From NCBI RefSeq assembly GCF_900142285.1, contig NZ_FRAJ01000017.1, positions 1 through 55,590 on the forward strand: a stretch of DNA of 55,590 nt. The letters run 5' to 3'. The translations under genes and the position numbers were made by a program. Shown here one piece after another: positions 43,034 through 53,387 of this stretch; position 1 is the stretch's first letter; every line of letters begins with the position of its first letter. Source of the stretch: Caminicella sporogenes DSM 14501 (lineage in GTDB: Bacteria; Bacillota; Clostridia; Peptostreptococcales; Caminicellaceae). Under the pieces are notes generated by a model, which was given only the letters and a program-made list of their open reading frames with translations, was not told where the DNA came from and made no database searches.

Positions 43034-46000
43034 ATGAAAAAAAGTATTAGTATACTATTAATTTTTGCTATGCTTTTTTCGTACATACCTATTTTAAGTA
43101 CAGATTTTTATATTTATGGGCAAACAACTGTAAGTGATAGTGTGTATGAGAAAAGCAGAACAACAGCAGGTAGTGTATATGAAAAATTGGCAAATACAGT
43201 TCCAGAACTAAAAATTCAATCCATTGTAGAAGAAAATAAAGATTATGAAGAAATTATTGATAATGCATTAGAAAAACTGAAAGATTATTATAACAATAAG
43301 TCTTTAGATTATATACCAGCAATGGCATATAATCATGCAAGTGATAACTTAGACAGTGATTTAAGAATTATATCAGATAATTTAAGAGTATATTCATTAA
43401 AAAGAAAAAGCAAATATAATTGTTATAAAGGAATAATGGGTATTATTGCTTCAGGGCAAGACCCTAGGAATTTTGAGTATGAAGGAGAAACATTTAATTA
43501 TGTAGATATACTTGTAGATATGCAGCAGGAAACAGGATTATTTGATGATGATGCTCAGGAGCATGCTTATTGTATTTTAGCACTTGATATGGCTGGTGCA
43601 GATTATGACAAAGATAAAGCAATAAAGGCATTAAAAAGTAAATTTACAATAAAGGAAGATAAAGCATATATAAAAGGGAATTATAGTCCGGATTTAAAAA
43701 AGACTGCAATTGCAATGATAGCTCTATCAAATCATAAAAATATATCTGGAGTAAAAGATTTATTAAGAAAATGTGTAAATTATATAAAATCAGAACAAAA
43801 AGACAATGGAGAATTTGGTTATATAACAAATCCTGAACTTTTAGGAAAAATTATACAAGCACTAATTGCAGTTGGGGAAAATCCCTTAGCGGGAGATTAT
43901 GTAAAAAATGGTAAAACGATACTTGATTTATTAATGGAATATCAAAATAGTGATGGCACTTATGCAAAGGGAACATGGTATCATCGATATGATAAAATAT
44001 CTACAGAAGCAGTATTTGCAGCACTATCAGATTTGAAGAAAAATAAATCAATGTATCATGCATTAAAAATAGAATTAGGAGATGTACCATCGAAAATCAT
44101 TTTAAAAGTAGATAAAAATGAAGTTATAAAGGGAAAAACTATAAAAATAAGAGCTAAGATTTTAGATGCTCAAGATAGACTTGTAATAGGTCAAAAAATA
44201 AAATGGACAAGCTCTGATAATAATATTGCAGTAGTTGAAAATGGAGTAGTTACGGCAAAAAATAATGGTAAAGTAACTATTACAGCAGAAATCGAAGGAA
44301 ATCTTGCAATCAAAAACAGTATTAATATAACAGTAGTGGATAGAAAGCCTACTGATATTAAAATTTATTTAAAAGATAAAGAAGTAAATAAGCAGGTTAT
44401 TATTAAAAAAGGTCAGAGTCTGAGATTTATTGCAAAGGTGCTCGATCAGGATAATGAAGAAATTAAAGATGTAGTTGTTACTTGGAATGTAGCTAAAGGT
44501 AATGATTATGTAACGATAGATAATGGAAAAGTAACAGGATTGGAAAAAGGAAGAGCAATAATAAAAGCTGTATATAAATCTATAGAATCAAGGATTGAAG
44601 TAGAAGTTATAACAATACGTGATGTAGTAAAAGATGTATTAGGAGAAATAAAAACTGTTTATGAAGATAAATCTGAATATGATTATATAGAAGCTTTAGC
44701 ACTTAGTTATATGGGTGAAGATAAAAATATAATAAAAGAGAAAATTAAAATAAATGAAAATTTATACACGCCAATTGATTATGCAGAAAACATTATTATG
44801 CTTATTGCAGCGGGATTAGACCCAAGAAATTATAATGGGCATAACTATGTAGAAGAATTGGCACAATCTCAAAATGATAAGGGTTATTTTGAGGTAGGCA
44901 GCAGTTTTATTTGTTCAAAAACAGAAAATGTAATTTTACCAATTATAGCATTAGATATGGCAGGGGAAACATATGACGTACAAAAAGCAATAAAGTTTTT
45001 AGAAGAGAAAGCAAAAAGTTATAGAGACAGTAAATATTTTGAAAAGAGCAGTAATTACAGTAGAGTTCAAATGACATCTATGGCGATTATTGCTATGTCA
45101 AAACATATGGATATGGATAATGTAAAAGAATTAGTAGAAAAGTGTAAAACTTATTTTAAATATAAACAAAATGATGAAGCTGTATTTAGTGCTACAACTA
45201 TGAGTAGTAGCTATCTTAAACCAAATAGTATTGCTACAGCTTCTGTTATACAAGCATTAAAGGCAATTGGAGAAAATCCACTGTCAGATGAGTGGAAAAA
45301 AGGTGAAAAAACTATATTTGATGGATTGTTATCATTTAAAGAAGGAAAAAAATTCAAAATTACTTCTACTAGTTATATAACAAACGATGAAGCTACAGCT
45401 TATAGTTTTGCAGCTCTTGTAGATTTATATAAAGATAAATCAATGTATCATGAAGTAAAAATTGAAACGGGAACTATTCCAACTAAAATTGAAATTTTAA
45501 GTCAGCGAGATTATGTAAAAGAAGGACAAAAGTTAAAATTAAGAGCTAAGGTTACAGATAAAGATGGAAAAATAGTACCGGGGCAAAAAATAGAATGGAT
45601 TTGTTCAGATAAAACTAAAAATATAGCAGTAATAGATAAAATGGGATTACTTGTTGGCAAACAAGTAGATGGAGATAAAAAGGTTATTATTACTGCAAAA
45701 ATTAGAGATAAAAATATAAAAGTAGATAAAGAGATTATTATAAAAGATAGAGTTCCATATGAGATAAAAATTAGTCTACCATCAAATAAAAAAGATAATA
45801 ATTTAAAAGAAGGACAAAAATTAATATTGTTTAAAAAAGTTTTAGAAGAAGATGGAGAAGAATTAGATGAAGAAGTTATATGGAGCAGTTCAGATGAAAC
45901 AGTAGCTGTTGTAGATGAAACAGGACTTGTTACAGCAAAGGAAGTAGAAAAGGATACAAAAGTAATTATTACTGCAACATCAAAGAGTAAAAAAGATGTA

Positions 46001-49000
46001 AAGAAAGAAATTGTTTTAAACATAATAGCGGTAATTCCAGAAAAAGTTGTAATTTTTTGTGATGATAAAGAAATAGATGAAAAGACGATAGAAGCTGGAT
46101 ATAAATTGAAGGTTGAAGCTAAAACATATGAAAAAGATGGTTCTTTTATAGAAAAAGCAGAAATAGAGTGGACAAGTTCTAATGAGGATATAGCAGTTAT
46201 AGACAGTTGTGGACTTATTACAGCAAAACAAGTTCAAAAAGAAGCAGATGTTAGGATAACAGCTAAGGTAAAAGGTTTTAATGTATCAAAAGTATTAAAT
46301 ATAAAAGTAATTCCTGCTAAAAGTGATAAAGAAAAAGCTGAAAGTATAATCAGTGAGCTGAAGCAATTTTATAAAGAAGATACAAAATATGATTATATTG
46401 AAGCTTTAGCGTTAAATAGAGTAGGGATAGATAAGAAAAAAATACAAGAAAAATTAGATATTGAAAAGTTGAGTTTTAAGAGAGGTAGCTGGGGTGATAA
46501 TGAATCAGGAGAATATGCTAAAGCGATAATTTCTATAATTGCAGCAGGATTAGATCCTAGAAATTATAAAAATAAAGATTATGTAAAATATTTAGCTGAT
46601 TCACAAGTAGAAAGCGGATATTTTGATGCAAAAGGATACTATTATTCAGATGATGATGAAGCAGATAATATAGCATATTCTATTATTGCATTAGATATGG
46701 CATGTGCCGAGTATGACATAGATAAGGCTGTAAAAGCTTTAATGGATAAATTTGAAGTATTGGGAGATAAAGCTTATGTAAAAGGAGTTTATAAACCTAG
46801 TTTAGAAAAAACCACTATATCTCTTATAGCTCTTTCAAATCATGTAGATAAAAATGGTGTAAGTAATTTAATAAACAAAATAAAAAAATACATAAAAGAA
46901 GAATATGAACATTGGGATAAAAATGTAAGCAGTATAGATATAGCAAGTATAGTTCAAGCATTAATAGCAGTAGGTGAAAATCCATTATCAGAAACTTATA
47001 TCAAAAAAGATGAATATGGAAATAAAGTTACTTTATTGGATAGGTTATTAAAATTTAAAGATGGTAATGCTTTTAAAGAAAGAGAAAAATCCAGCTATAT
47101 AGATAAAAAGGCTACAGCACTAGTTTTTGCAGTTCTTACAGATATAAGTACTGGAAAATCAATGTATAAAGAAATAAAAATAAAAGTAGGAAATCCAGAA
47201 AAGATAGAAATAGTAGCTGAAAATGAAAAGAAAGAATTAAAAGTAGGTAGGAAATTAAAACTATTCGCAAAAGCATATGACAAGGATAATAAGTTTGTTC
47301 CTTCTCAAATATTTGTATGGTCTGTAGATAAACCATCTATAGCAGTTGTAGATAAAAATACAGGAGAAATTACAGCAGTAAAAGAAGGAACAGTAGTTAT
47401 TACAGCTACTTTGAAGGATTTTCCAAATATTAAAGATACTTTTAAGTTAAAAATATTACCAGTTATACCAGATACAATAAAAGTATCAGTTGATAAAAAT
47501 ATTAAGAAAATAGAAGTAGGTAGAAAGATAAAGATTAAATCAGTTGTTTGTGATAAAGATAGAGAAATTATTGAAAATGTAAAAGTTGTATGGACTATAA
47601 AACCTAAGGACTATGCAACAATTGATGAAAATAATATTTTGACAGCTTTAAAAGAAGGAAAAATATATATAACTGGAATTGTAAAAAGAGATGAACAAGC
47701 AGAAATTAAAGACGAGATAGTATTAGAAGTTATAAAAGGAAAAACAGATGAAGAAAAAATTAATGAAGCTATCAATGCTGTAAAGGAATATTTCAAAAAA
47801 CGAGATAAATATGATTTTATAACATCTATGGGACTTAGATTTGCTGGTGTAAATATAAATGACATAAGTTCAAAAAAGAATATCTATTCATATAGAAATT
47901 TAGGAAATGATGCAAAAAATATTATTAATATCATTGCGACAGGAGAAAATCCTAAAGATTATAAAGATAAAAATTATATAGATTTTATTTTAAAAGCTAC
48001 GCCTAAGTTTTATGAAAATTCTAATGCAGGTTATATAGCAAAAGCTATTATAGCTTTAGATATGGCAGGAGAAAAATATGAGGAAAAAGAAGCGGTAGCA
48101 GCTTTAATAAACAAACTTAAAAGAGATGGAGATAAGTTGTATGTTGAAAAATATTCTTCAGCAGATGTAGAAGATACAGCTTGGGTGCTTATTGCACTTT
48201 CTAATCATAAAGAAAAAGTAAACGTGCAAAATGTGATTAATAGTATAAAAAGATTTTTTAAAGAACATCAAAAAGAAAATGCATTGATAGAACGCTGTTC
48301 AGATACAGCAATTGTAATTCAAGCGTTAATGGCAATTGGTGAAAATCCACTTTCAGATGAATGGGTAAAATATGATGAATATGGAAATAAAATAACATTA
48401 CTAGATGCAATCTTATCATGTAGAGAAGGTGAAAAATTTAAAGTAAGACCTTCTGTAAGCTATACATCAGAAATAGCAACATCTTATGCTTTAGCAGCTC
48501 TAGCAGATTTAGCTAAAAATAAGTCCATGTATCATGAATTGAAATATGTAAAAGCAGGAAAACCACAGAGTTTAAAAATAAATTTAGATAGCTTAAATCT
48601 TTTAGCAGGAGAAGAAAAGCAATTAGAAGTACAAGTATTTGATGAAAAAAATGTATTAATAAAAGATATAGAATTAATTTGGGAAAGTTCAAAACCAAAT
48701 ATTGTAAAAGTTGAAAATGGGAAAGTAATAGCATTAAGTGCAGGAGAATCTCAAGTTAAAGCAAAAATTAAAGAAGATGAGTCTATATTTGATGAGATTA
48801 CAGTAAAAGTAAGAGAAAGTAAGGATATTGATTTAAGAATAAAAGCATCTATTAATAAGTTAGTAGATTATTATAACAATTATGGTTTGTATGATTATAT
48901 GGCAGCTTTGGCTCTTAAGCATATAGAAGATGATTTTAAAATAGATAAAGAAAAAATAGCATCGAATTTAAGACTTTATAGAAGAGATTATGCTATTCAC

Positions 49001-52000
49001 TATGCTAAGAACATTATGGAAATTATAGCAGCAGGTAAAAATCCTAGAAATTATCCAATAAAGGACGAAAAAGGCAATATCATATTATATAAAAATTATG
49101 TAATGGATTTAGTAAGTTCACAAAGAGAAAATGGAGAATTTATAGTAAGTGAAAAAGTAGATGAAGATAGTATAAATGGAATGTCTCTTTCTATTATTGC
49201 ACTTGATATGGCTGATGGAAGTTATGATGTAGAAAAAGCTGTAAATAGATTAGTAGATATGATAAATGATGGAAAACATAAAAAGGAAGGTCTATATAGT
49301 GAAATAGAGACGAAAGCATTAGTAATAACAGCACTAGCAAAACATAAAGATATAAAAGGAGTAAATGAAACTATAAATCATTGTATTGACTATATTAAAT
49401 CTAGTAGAAATGAAGAAGGCGGTTTTGACCATAGCGGTTATAAAAATAATACATTTGCAATAGCTACTGTAATACAAGCTCTCATTGCAAATGATATTGA
49501 CCCTGTAAAATGGGTTAAAAATGGCAAATCTATAGTGGAAGTTTTACTTGAGCGTCAACTTGAAAATGGTGCTTTTGAATATGGAGAAGGAGTAACAGAT
49601 ACACCAAAAAGTACAGAAACAGCTTTTGCAGCTTTAGCAGATTTATATAGACATAAATCTATGTATCATGAAATTAAGATAAAAGATGATTTAAAAGAAA
49701 AACTGAAAAAAGAAATAGATTTTTTAAAGAAAGCGTATGAAGACAATGTTATATTTGATTTTTTAGGAGTTTGTGCTGCAAATTTAGCAGGAATGGATAA
49801 AGAGCTTATACAAAACAAACTTTTTGAATATGATAAAACAGATAGTGCTTGGCAAGCTTCTAAGATGATAATAGCTGTTATAGGTGCAGGACTGGATCCT
49901 AGAAATTATGAAACGAGCAAAGGAGAATGTAGGAACTATGTAGATGAACTCCAATCATCTCAAGTAAAAAATGGAGAAAATAAAGGAGAATTCATATTAA
50001 AAGAAGTTGATAGAAATTCTATAGAAGCTTTAGCTTACTCTATTATAGCTCTTGATATGGCAGATGGAAAATATGATAGAGAAGCTGCAGTAAAAAGATT
50101 AATACAAATGATTGAGTATAAAGACTCTAAAACATATAAAGAAATTTTAACTGAAGCTCTAGTGCTTACAGCTTTAGCGAAACATAAAGATATAAATGGT
50201 GTAGAAGATACAATAAAAACTTTAATAGATTTCTTAAAGTCAAAACAAAATAGTGATGCTGGATTTGATATTGAAAAAGGATATTTAAAAGGTGAGAATA
50301 GTCCTATTGCAATAGGAAGAGTAATTCAAGCATTAATTGCAAATGGTATTAATCCACTTTATGCAGATGAATGGAAAAAAGATAATAAGACAATATTAGA
50401 TGCCTTACTAAAGAGTAAGGTAGTAAAATCAGATCCAAGAAAAAGTGGTTATGGAAAGGGAGAAGGACAAAATTATGTAGTTAATGATGCTACTAGTCAA
50501 GCATTTGTTGCAATAGTTGCTCTTTATAGTAATCAATCTATATTTGAAAAATTGGCTATAAAATATGAAGAAGTAGAAGACATACCAGAAGAAACTCAGC
50601 AGCCAGTTGTAGATGTAAAATTATATGTAAGAATAGAGGGAAATAATCGCACTATTGTTCCTAAAACGGAAGTAAAAGTAGATAAATTAGATTTAAGTGA
50701 TTATGGAATTAATAGGAAATTCAAAAAACCAAGAGCAATTCATGCTATAATAAAAGCATTAGAACGTCAGGGAATTGACTGTAAAGATAGTAAAAAAGGA
50801 TTAAATCATAATGGCGGAAGCTATATAACGATGATAGATGGTTTAGAACAAGGAAGTATAGGCGATAAAGATGGTTGGATGTATTATGTAGATAATAAAT
50901 TTGTACCGTTATATGTAAATGAGATGGAAATAAAAGATGAACAATATATAGTAGTATTTTTCCAAGAGGATTATACGAAAAATGTTTATTCATGGTTTGA
51001 TAAAGAAGAGGTTGTTGTAAAAACAGGTGAAAAATTTGATTTGCTTCTTACAGGAAGTTATTACGATATGTATACTGATAAGACGAGAATAGAACCTGTC
51101 AATTTAGCAAAGATATTAGTAAATAACGAAGAATATAAATTAAATGAAAAAAATGTATTGACTGATGAAACTGGAAAGGTAACTTTAAAATTTGATAAAG
51201 CAGGTATTTATTATATATCTGCTGAAAGGTTTGATAGAAAAACAGGAAAAAGAAATTTAACAAGACCATATTGTAAAGTTATTGTCGAAGAAAAGGTAAT
51301 AGATAAACAACCGCCAGAGATAATTGTAGAAGGTATAGAGGAAGGACAAAAAGTAAATGAGTCAGAAATAAGTTTTGCAGTAAAAGTAAAAGATAATATA
51401 GATAAAGAATTGATACCAATAGTAAAATTAGAAGATGAAAAGATAAATCCTCAAATTGATGGAAGCTATAAAATAATGTTAAAAGAAGGGGAAAATAAAA
51501 TAAAAATAGAAGCAGTAGATAAAGCAGGTAACAAAGCAGAAAAGATTTATACTATAAGATTTATAAAGAAAAATATTATAAAAATATTAAAAGATAAGCC
51601 AACGGAAATAAAAGTAAAACAAGAAGAAAAACATTTAGAATTGCCAGAGATAACAGAAGAAGAAATAAGAGATGTAGAAATAAAAGTAGATGTAGAAAAT
51701 ATAAAAGATGCAACAATAAAAGTGCAATTGAAAGAAGAAAAGGGTAAAAAACAAGCAATACTTCCAAAGCTAGAAATCAAATCAAATATAGCAAAAGTAG
51801 AAATACCAGCAGGAATAATAATAACGGCAGAAGATAAAAAATGGGATGGAACAATTAAGATGCCAACAGAAGTAGAAAAAGAGAGTGTAAAAATAGAAAA
51901 TGGTATACCAGAAGCAGTAGTAGAAGTAGGAGGAGATATAGGATTAACATTTAATAAAGCAGTAAGATTAGTTATATCGGGACAAGCAGGTAAAAAAGCA

Positions 52001-52825
52001 GCATATATAAAAGATGGGAAAATAATAGAAATCACACAAATGCTTAGAGAAGATAATCAAGAAATAGCAGATAAAGAGATAGCAGAAGGAAAAGAAGGAA
52101 AAATAGACGTAGGGAAAGACCTGGTCATTTGGACAAAACACTTTACTAAATTTATAGCATATACAGAGAAAGTAAATACAAATAAAAATAGCAGCAAGAG
52201 AAGAAAAAGAAGGTCATCAAAAGAAACTAAAGTATATAAAGATGAAGAAATTAATATAAAAAATACAAAAGAAATAAAGGCAGAAGAAAATATAAAAGAT
52301 ATAAAAGGACACTGGGCAGAGAAGTATGTAAAGGAATTAGTAGAAATAGGAATAATAAGTGGGTATCCAGATAAGACATTCAAGCCTGAAAAAGAAATAA
52401 CAAGGGCAGAGTTTATAACAATGTTAGTAAAAGCATTTAATCTAGAAAGAAGAAGAGAAAAAGAATTTAAAGATATAAAAGGACATTGGGCAAAAGAAGA
52501 AATAAAGTTAGCAGCATCAAATGGAATAATAGAAGGATATGAAGATGGAACATGTAGGCCAGATGAAAAAATCACAAGAGAAGAAATGGCAGTAATTATT
52601 GCAAAAGTATTAAAGCAGAAAGGATATAAAGAAGCAACCTTAGAAGAATTAAATATTTTTACAGACAAAGAAGAAATATCAGTATGGGCAAGAGAAGCAG
52701 TAAGCATGTGTGTAAAAGAAAAAATCATAAGAGGTATGGAAGATGGAAGATTTGCACCAAAAGAGAGAGCAAATAGAGCACAAGCAGCTGTGATGCTCTA
52801 CAAACTTTATAATTTAATCCATTAA
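43034..52825 (+). CDS. 3263-aa SLH protein with six alpha-toroid domains
   Basis: After a signal peptide the protein has six diverged alpha/alpha-toroid domains (about 70-350, 530-815, 1097-1385, 1570-1845, 1933-2213, 2217-2515). Each starts with a YDYIEALAL-like helix, carries GENPL or DPRNY turns and, in the first five, ends in KSMYHE. BIG2 domains sit between them in numbers 2, 3, 2, 1 and 0. DUF4430 (about 2527-2648), Ig-like modules, an LELPEI module (about 2846-3046), a short basic Ser/Arg linker and three SLH domains close the protein. It lacks the ZU5-like domain of its paralogue. It is probably a long wall-anchored rod presenting many binding domains. No catalytic motif is recognised. 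Confidence 0.87.
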   Translation: MKKSISILLIFAMLFSYIPILSTDFYIYGQTTVSDSVYEKSRTTAGSVYEKLANTVPELKIQSIVEENKDYEEIIDNALEKLKDYYNNKSLDYIPAMAYNHASDNLDSDLRIISDNLRVYSLKRKSKYNCYKGIMGIIASGQDPRNFEYEGETFNYVDILVDMQQETGLFDDDAQEHAYCILALDMAGADYDKDKAIKALKSKFTIKEDKAYIKGNYSPDLKKTAIAMIALSNHKNISGVKDLLRKCVNYIKSEQKDNGEFGYITNPELLGKIIQALIAVGENPLAGDYVKNGKTILDLLMEYQNSDGTYAKGTWYHRYDKISTEAVFAALSDLKKNKSMYHALKIELGDVPSKIILKVDKNEVIKGKTIKIRAKILDAQDRLVIGQKIKWTSSDNNIAVVENGVVTAKNNGKVTITAEIEGNLAIKNSINITVVDRKPTDIKIYLKDKEVNKQVIIKKGQSLRFIAKVLDQDNEEIKDVVVTWNVAKGNDYVTIDNGKVTGLEKGRAIIKAVYKSIESRIEVEVITIRDVVKDVLGEIKTVYEDKSEYDYIEALALSYMGEDKNIIKEKIKINENLYTPIDYAENIIMLIAAGLDPRNYNGHNYVEELAQSQNDKGYFEVGSSFICSKTENVILPIIALDMAGETYDVQKAIKFLEEKAKSYRDSKYFEKSSNYSRVQMTSMAIIAMSKHMDMDNVKELVEKCKTYFKYKQNDEAVFSATTMSSSYLKPNSIATASVIQALKAIGENPLSDEWKKGEKTIFDGLLSFKEGKKFKITSTSYITNDEATAYSFAALVDLYKDKSMYHEVKIETGTIPTKIEILSQRDYVKEGQKLKLRAKVTDKDGKIVPGQKIEWICSDKTKNIAVIDKMGLLVGKQVDGDKKVIITAKIRDKNIKVDKEIIIKDRVPYEIKISLPSNKKDNNLKEGQKLILFKKVLEEDGEELDEEVIWSSSDETVAVVDETGLVTAKEVEKDTKVIITATSKSKKDVKKEIVLNIIAVIPEKVVIFCDDKEIDEKTIEAGYKLKVEAKTYEKDGSFIEKAEIEWTSSNEDIAVIDSCGLITAKQVQKEADVRITAKVKGFNVSKVLNIKVIPAKSDKEKAESIISELKQFYKEDTKYDYIEALALNRVGIDKKKIQEKLDIEKLSFKRGSWGDNESGEYAKAIISIIAAGLDPRNYKNKDYVKYLADSQVESGYFDAKGYYYSDDDEADNIAYSIIALDMACAEYDIDKAVKALMDKFEVLGDKAYVKGVYKPSLEKTTISLIALSNHVDKNGVSNLINKIKKYIKEEYEHWDKNVSSIDIASIVQALIAVGENPLSETYIKKDEYGNKVTLLDRLLKFKDGNAFKEREKSSYIDKKATALVFAVLTDISTGKSMYKEIKIKVGNPEKIEIVAENEKKELKVGRKLKLFAKAYDKDNKFVPSQIFVWSVDKPSIAVVDKNTGEITAVKEGTVVITATLKDFPNIKDTFKLKILPVIPDTIKVSVDKNIKKIEVGRKIKIKSVVCDKDREIIENVKVVWTIKPKDYATIDENNILTALKEGKIYITGIVKRDEQAEIKDEIVLEVIKGKTDEEKINEAINAVKEYFKKRDKYDFITSMGLRFAGVNINDISSKKNIYSYRNLGNDAKNIINIIATGENPKDYKDKNYIDFILKATPKFYENSNAGYIAKAIIALDMAGEKYEEKEAVAALINKLKRDGDKLYVEKYSSADVEDTAWVLIALSNHKEKVNVQNVINSIKRFFKEHQKENALIERCSDTAIVIQALMAIGENPLSDEWVKYDEYGNKITLLDAILSCREGEKFKVRPSVSYTSEIATSYALAALADLAKNKSMYHELKYVKAGKPQSLKINLDSLNLLAGEEKQLEVQVFDEKNVLIKDIELIWESSKPNIVKVENGKVIALSAGESQVKAKIKEDESIFDEITVKVRESKDIDLRIKASINKLVDYYNNYGLYDYMAALALKHIEDDFKIDKEKIASNLRLYRRDYAIHYAKNIMEIIAAGKNPRNYPIKDEKGNIILYKNYVMDLVSSQRENGEFIVSEKVDEDSINGMSLSIIALDMADGSYDVEKAVNRLVDMINDGKHKKEGLYSEIETKALVITALAKHKDIKGVNETINHCIDYIKSSRNEEGGFDHSGYKNNTFAIATVIQALIANDIDPVKWVKNGKSIVEVLLERQLENGAFEYGEGVTDTPKSTETAFAALADLYRHKSMYHEIKIKDDLKEKLKKEIDFLKKAYEDNVIFDFLGVCAANLAGMDKELIQNKLFEYDKTDSAWQASKMIIAVIGAGLDPRNYETSKGECRNYVDELQSSQVKNGENKGEFILKEVDRNSIEALAYSIIALDMADGKYDREAAVKRLIQMIEYKDSKTYKEILTEALVLTALAKHKDINGVEDTIKTLIDFLKSKQNSDAGFDIEKGYLKGENSPIAIGRVIQALIANGINPLYADEWKKDNKTILDALLKSKVVKSDPRKSGYGKGEGQNYVVNDATSQAFVAIVALYSNQSIFEKLAIKYEEVEDIPEETQQPVVDVKLYVRIEGNNRTIVPKTEVKVDKLDLSDYGINRKFKKPRAIHAIIKALERQGIDCKDSKKGLNHNGGSYITMIDGLEQGSIGDKDGWMYYVDNKFVPLYVNEMEIKDEQYIVVFFQEDYTKNVYSWFDKEEVVVKTGEKFDLLLTGSYYDMYTDKTRIEPVNLAKILVNNEEYKLNEKNVLTDETGKVTLKFDKAGIYYISAERFDRKTGKRNLTRPYCKVIVEEKVIDKQPPEIIVEGIEEGQKVNESEISFAVKVKDNIDKELIPIVKLEDEKINPQIDGSYKIMLKEGENKIKIEAVDKAGNKAEKIYTIRFIKKNIIKILKDKPTEIKVKQEEKHLELPEITEEEIRDVEIKVDVENIKDATIKVQLKEEKGKKQAILPKLEIKSNIAKVEIPAGIIITAEDKKWDGTIKMPTEVEKESVKIENGIPEAVVEVGGDIGLTFNKAVRLVISGQAGKKAAYIKDGKIIEITQMLREDNQEIADKEIAEGKEGKIDVGKDLVIWTKHFTKFIAYTEKVNTNKNSSKRRKRRSSKETKVYKDEEINIKNTKEIKAEENIKDIKGHWAEKYVKELVEIGIISGYPDKTFKPEKEITRAEFITMLVKAFNLERRREKEFKDIKGHWAKEEIKLAASNGIIEGYEDGTCRPDEKITREEMAVIIAKVLKQKGYKEATLEELNIFTDKEEISVWAREAVSMCVKEKIIRGMEDGRFAPKERANRAQAAVMLYKLYNLIH

Positions 52826-52865
52826 AAAATAAAAACTGCTAGCAAAATTTATGCTAGCAGTTTTT
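52567..52865 (+). repeat. SLH3-terminator cassette, copy 3
   Basis: The coding part is nearly identical to copies 1 and 2, and the terminator stem is the same with a shortened loop. The downstream homology ends here, unlike in copies 1 and 2. Confidence 0.8.
52831..52865 (+). terminator. Terminator of the 3263-aa gene
   Basis: AAAAACTGCTAGC (52831-52843) pairs with GCTAGCAGTTTTT (52853-52865) around a 9-nt loop. Confidence 0.92.
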
Positions 52866-52960
52866 AATATTAAAAAAGATAATTTATTTAAGTAGACAAG
52901 GTATAATAATCCAAAATTTGGCTAATATAGATAATAAGAAAGGTTTGAGGGGGAATTTTT

Positions 52961-53254
52961 ATGATACCACATTTAAAAAAAGAAAAAGGTAATGATAATA
53001 ACAGGTTAATAAGTGTTTTAAATAATATATATGAAAAACTATTATATGGAGAGGTAAAGACAGAAGATGAAGAAATTTTAGATAGTATTAAATTAGCTCA
53101 TGAAGAGTGGAAAAATGCAGAAAAATATTTTGAAAATGTAACAGATCCAGATTTGATAGACCATGCTATATATAGAATGGAAGCAGCAAGAATTCGTTAT
53201 ACTTATCTTTTAAAACTTGCAAAGAAAATGGGAATAGAACGAGATATAAATTAA
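52961..53254 (+). CDS. yaaL: YaaL (DUF2508) family protein
   Basis: The 97-aa helical protein has EEILDSIKLAHEEWKNAEKY and DPDLIDHAIYRMEAARIRYT, typical of DUF2508 proteins, which lie between recR and bofA in many Firmicutes. The start follows GAGGGGG. Function is unknown. Here it is separated from recR by the whole surface-protein island. Confidence 0.88.
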   Translation: MIPHLKKEKGNDNNRLISVLNNIYEKLLYGEVKTEDEEILDSIKLAHEEWKNAEKYFENVTDPDLIDHAIYRMEAARIRYTYLLKLAKKMGIERDIN

Positions 53255-53255
53255 A

Positions 53256-53299
53256 AATAGCTTATTGTACTGATAATGTGCAATAAGCTATTCTTTATT
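53256..53299 (+). terminator. Terminator between yaaL and bofA
   Basis: AATAGCTTATTG (53256-53267) and CAATAAGCTATT (53281-53292) are perfectly complementary; the T-rich stretch CTTTATT follows. Confidence 0.75.
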
Positions 53300-53387
53300 A
53301 AAAAAGAATAGAAAAGTAGGAATATGAATTAGACAAACTTTATATAAATATAATAGTTTATTATTTTTATACAAATGGGGGTTGTAT

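Noticed and set aside
51547-52728. Minus-strand frames inside the 3263-aa gene
   Set aside because: Same reason; they mirror the duplicated LELPEI and SLH modules of the + strand.
36871-52865. CRISPR array or integron-like repeats
   Set aside because: The three copies are thousands of bases apart and code for SLH domains; there are no short regular repeats with spacers, cas genes or integrase.
29878-52960. Prophage or integrative element as source of the island
   Set aside because: No integrase, transposase, structural phage genes or flanking direct repeats were recognised.
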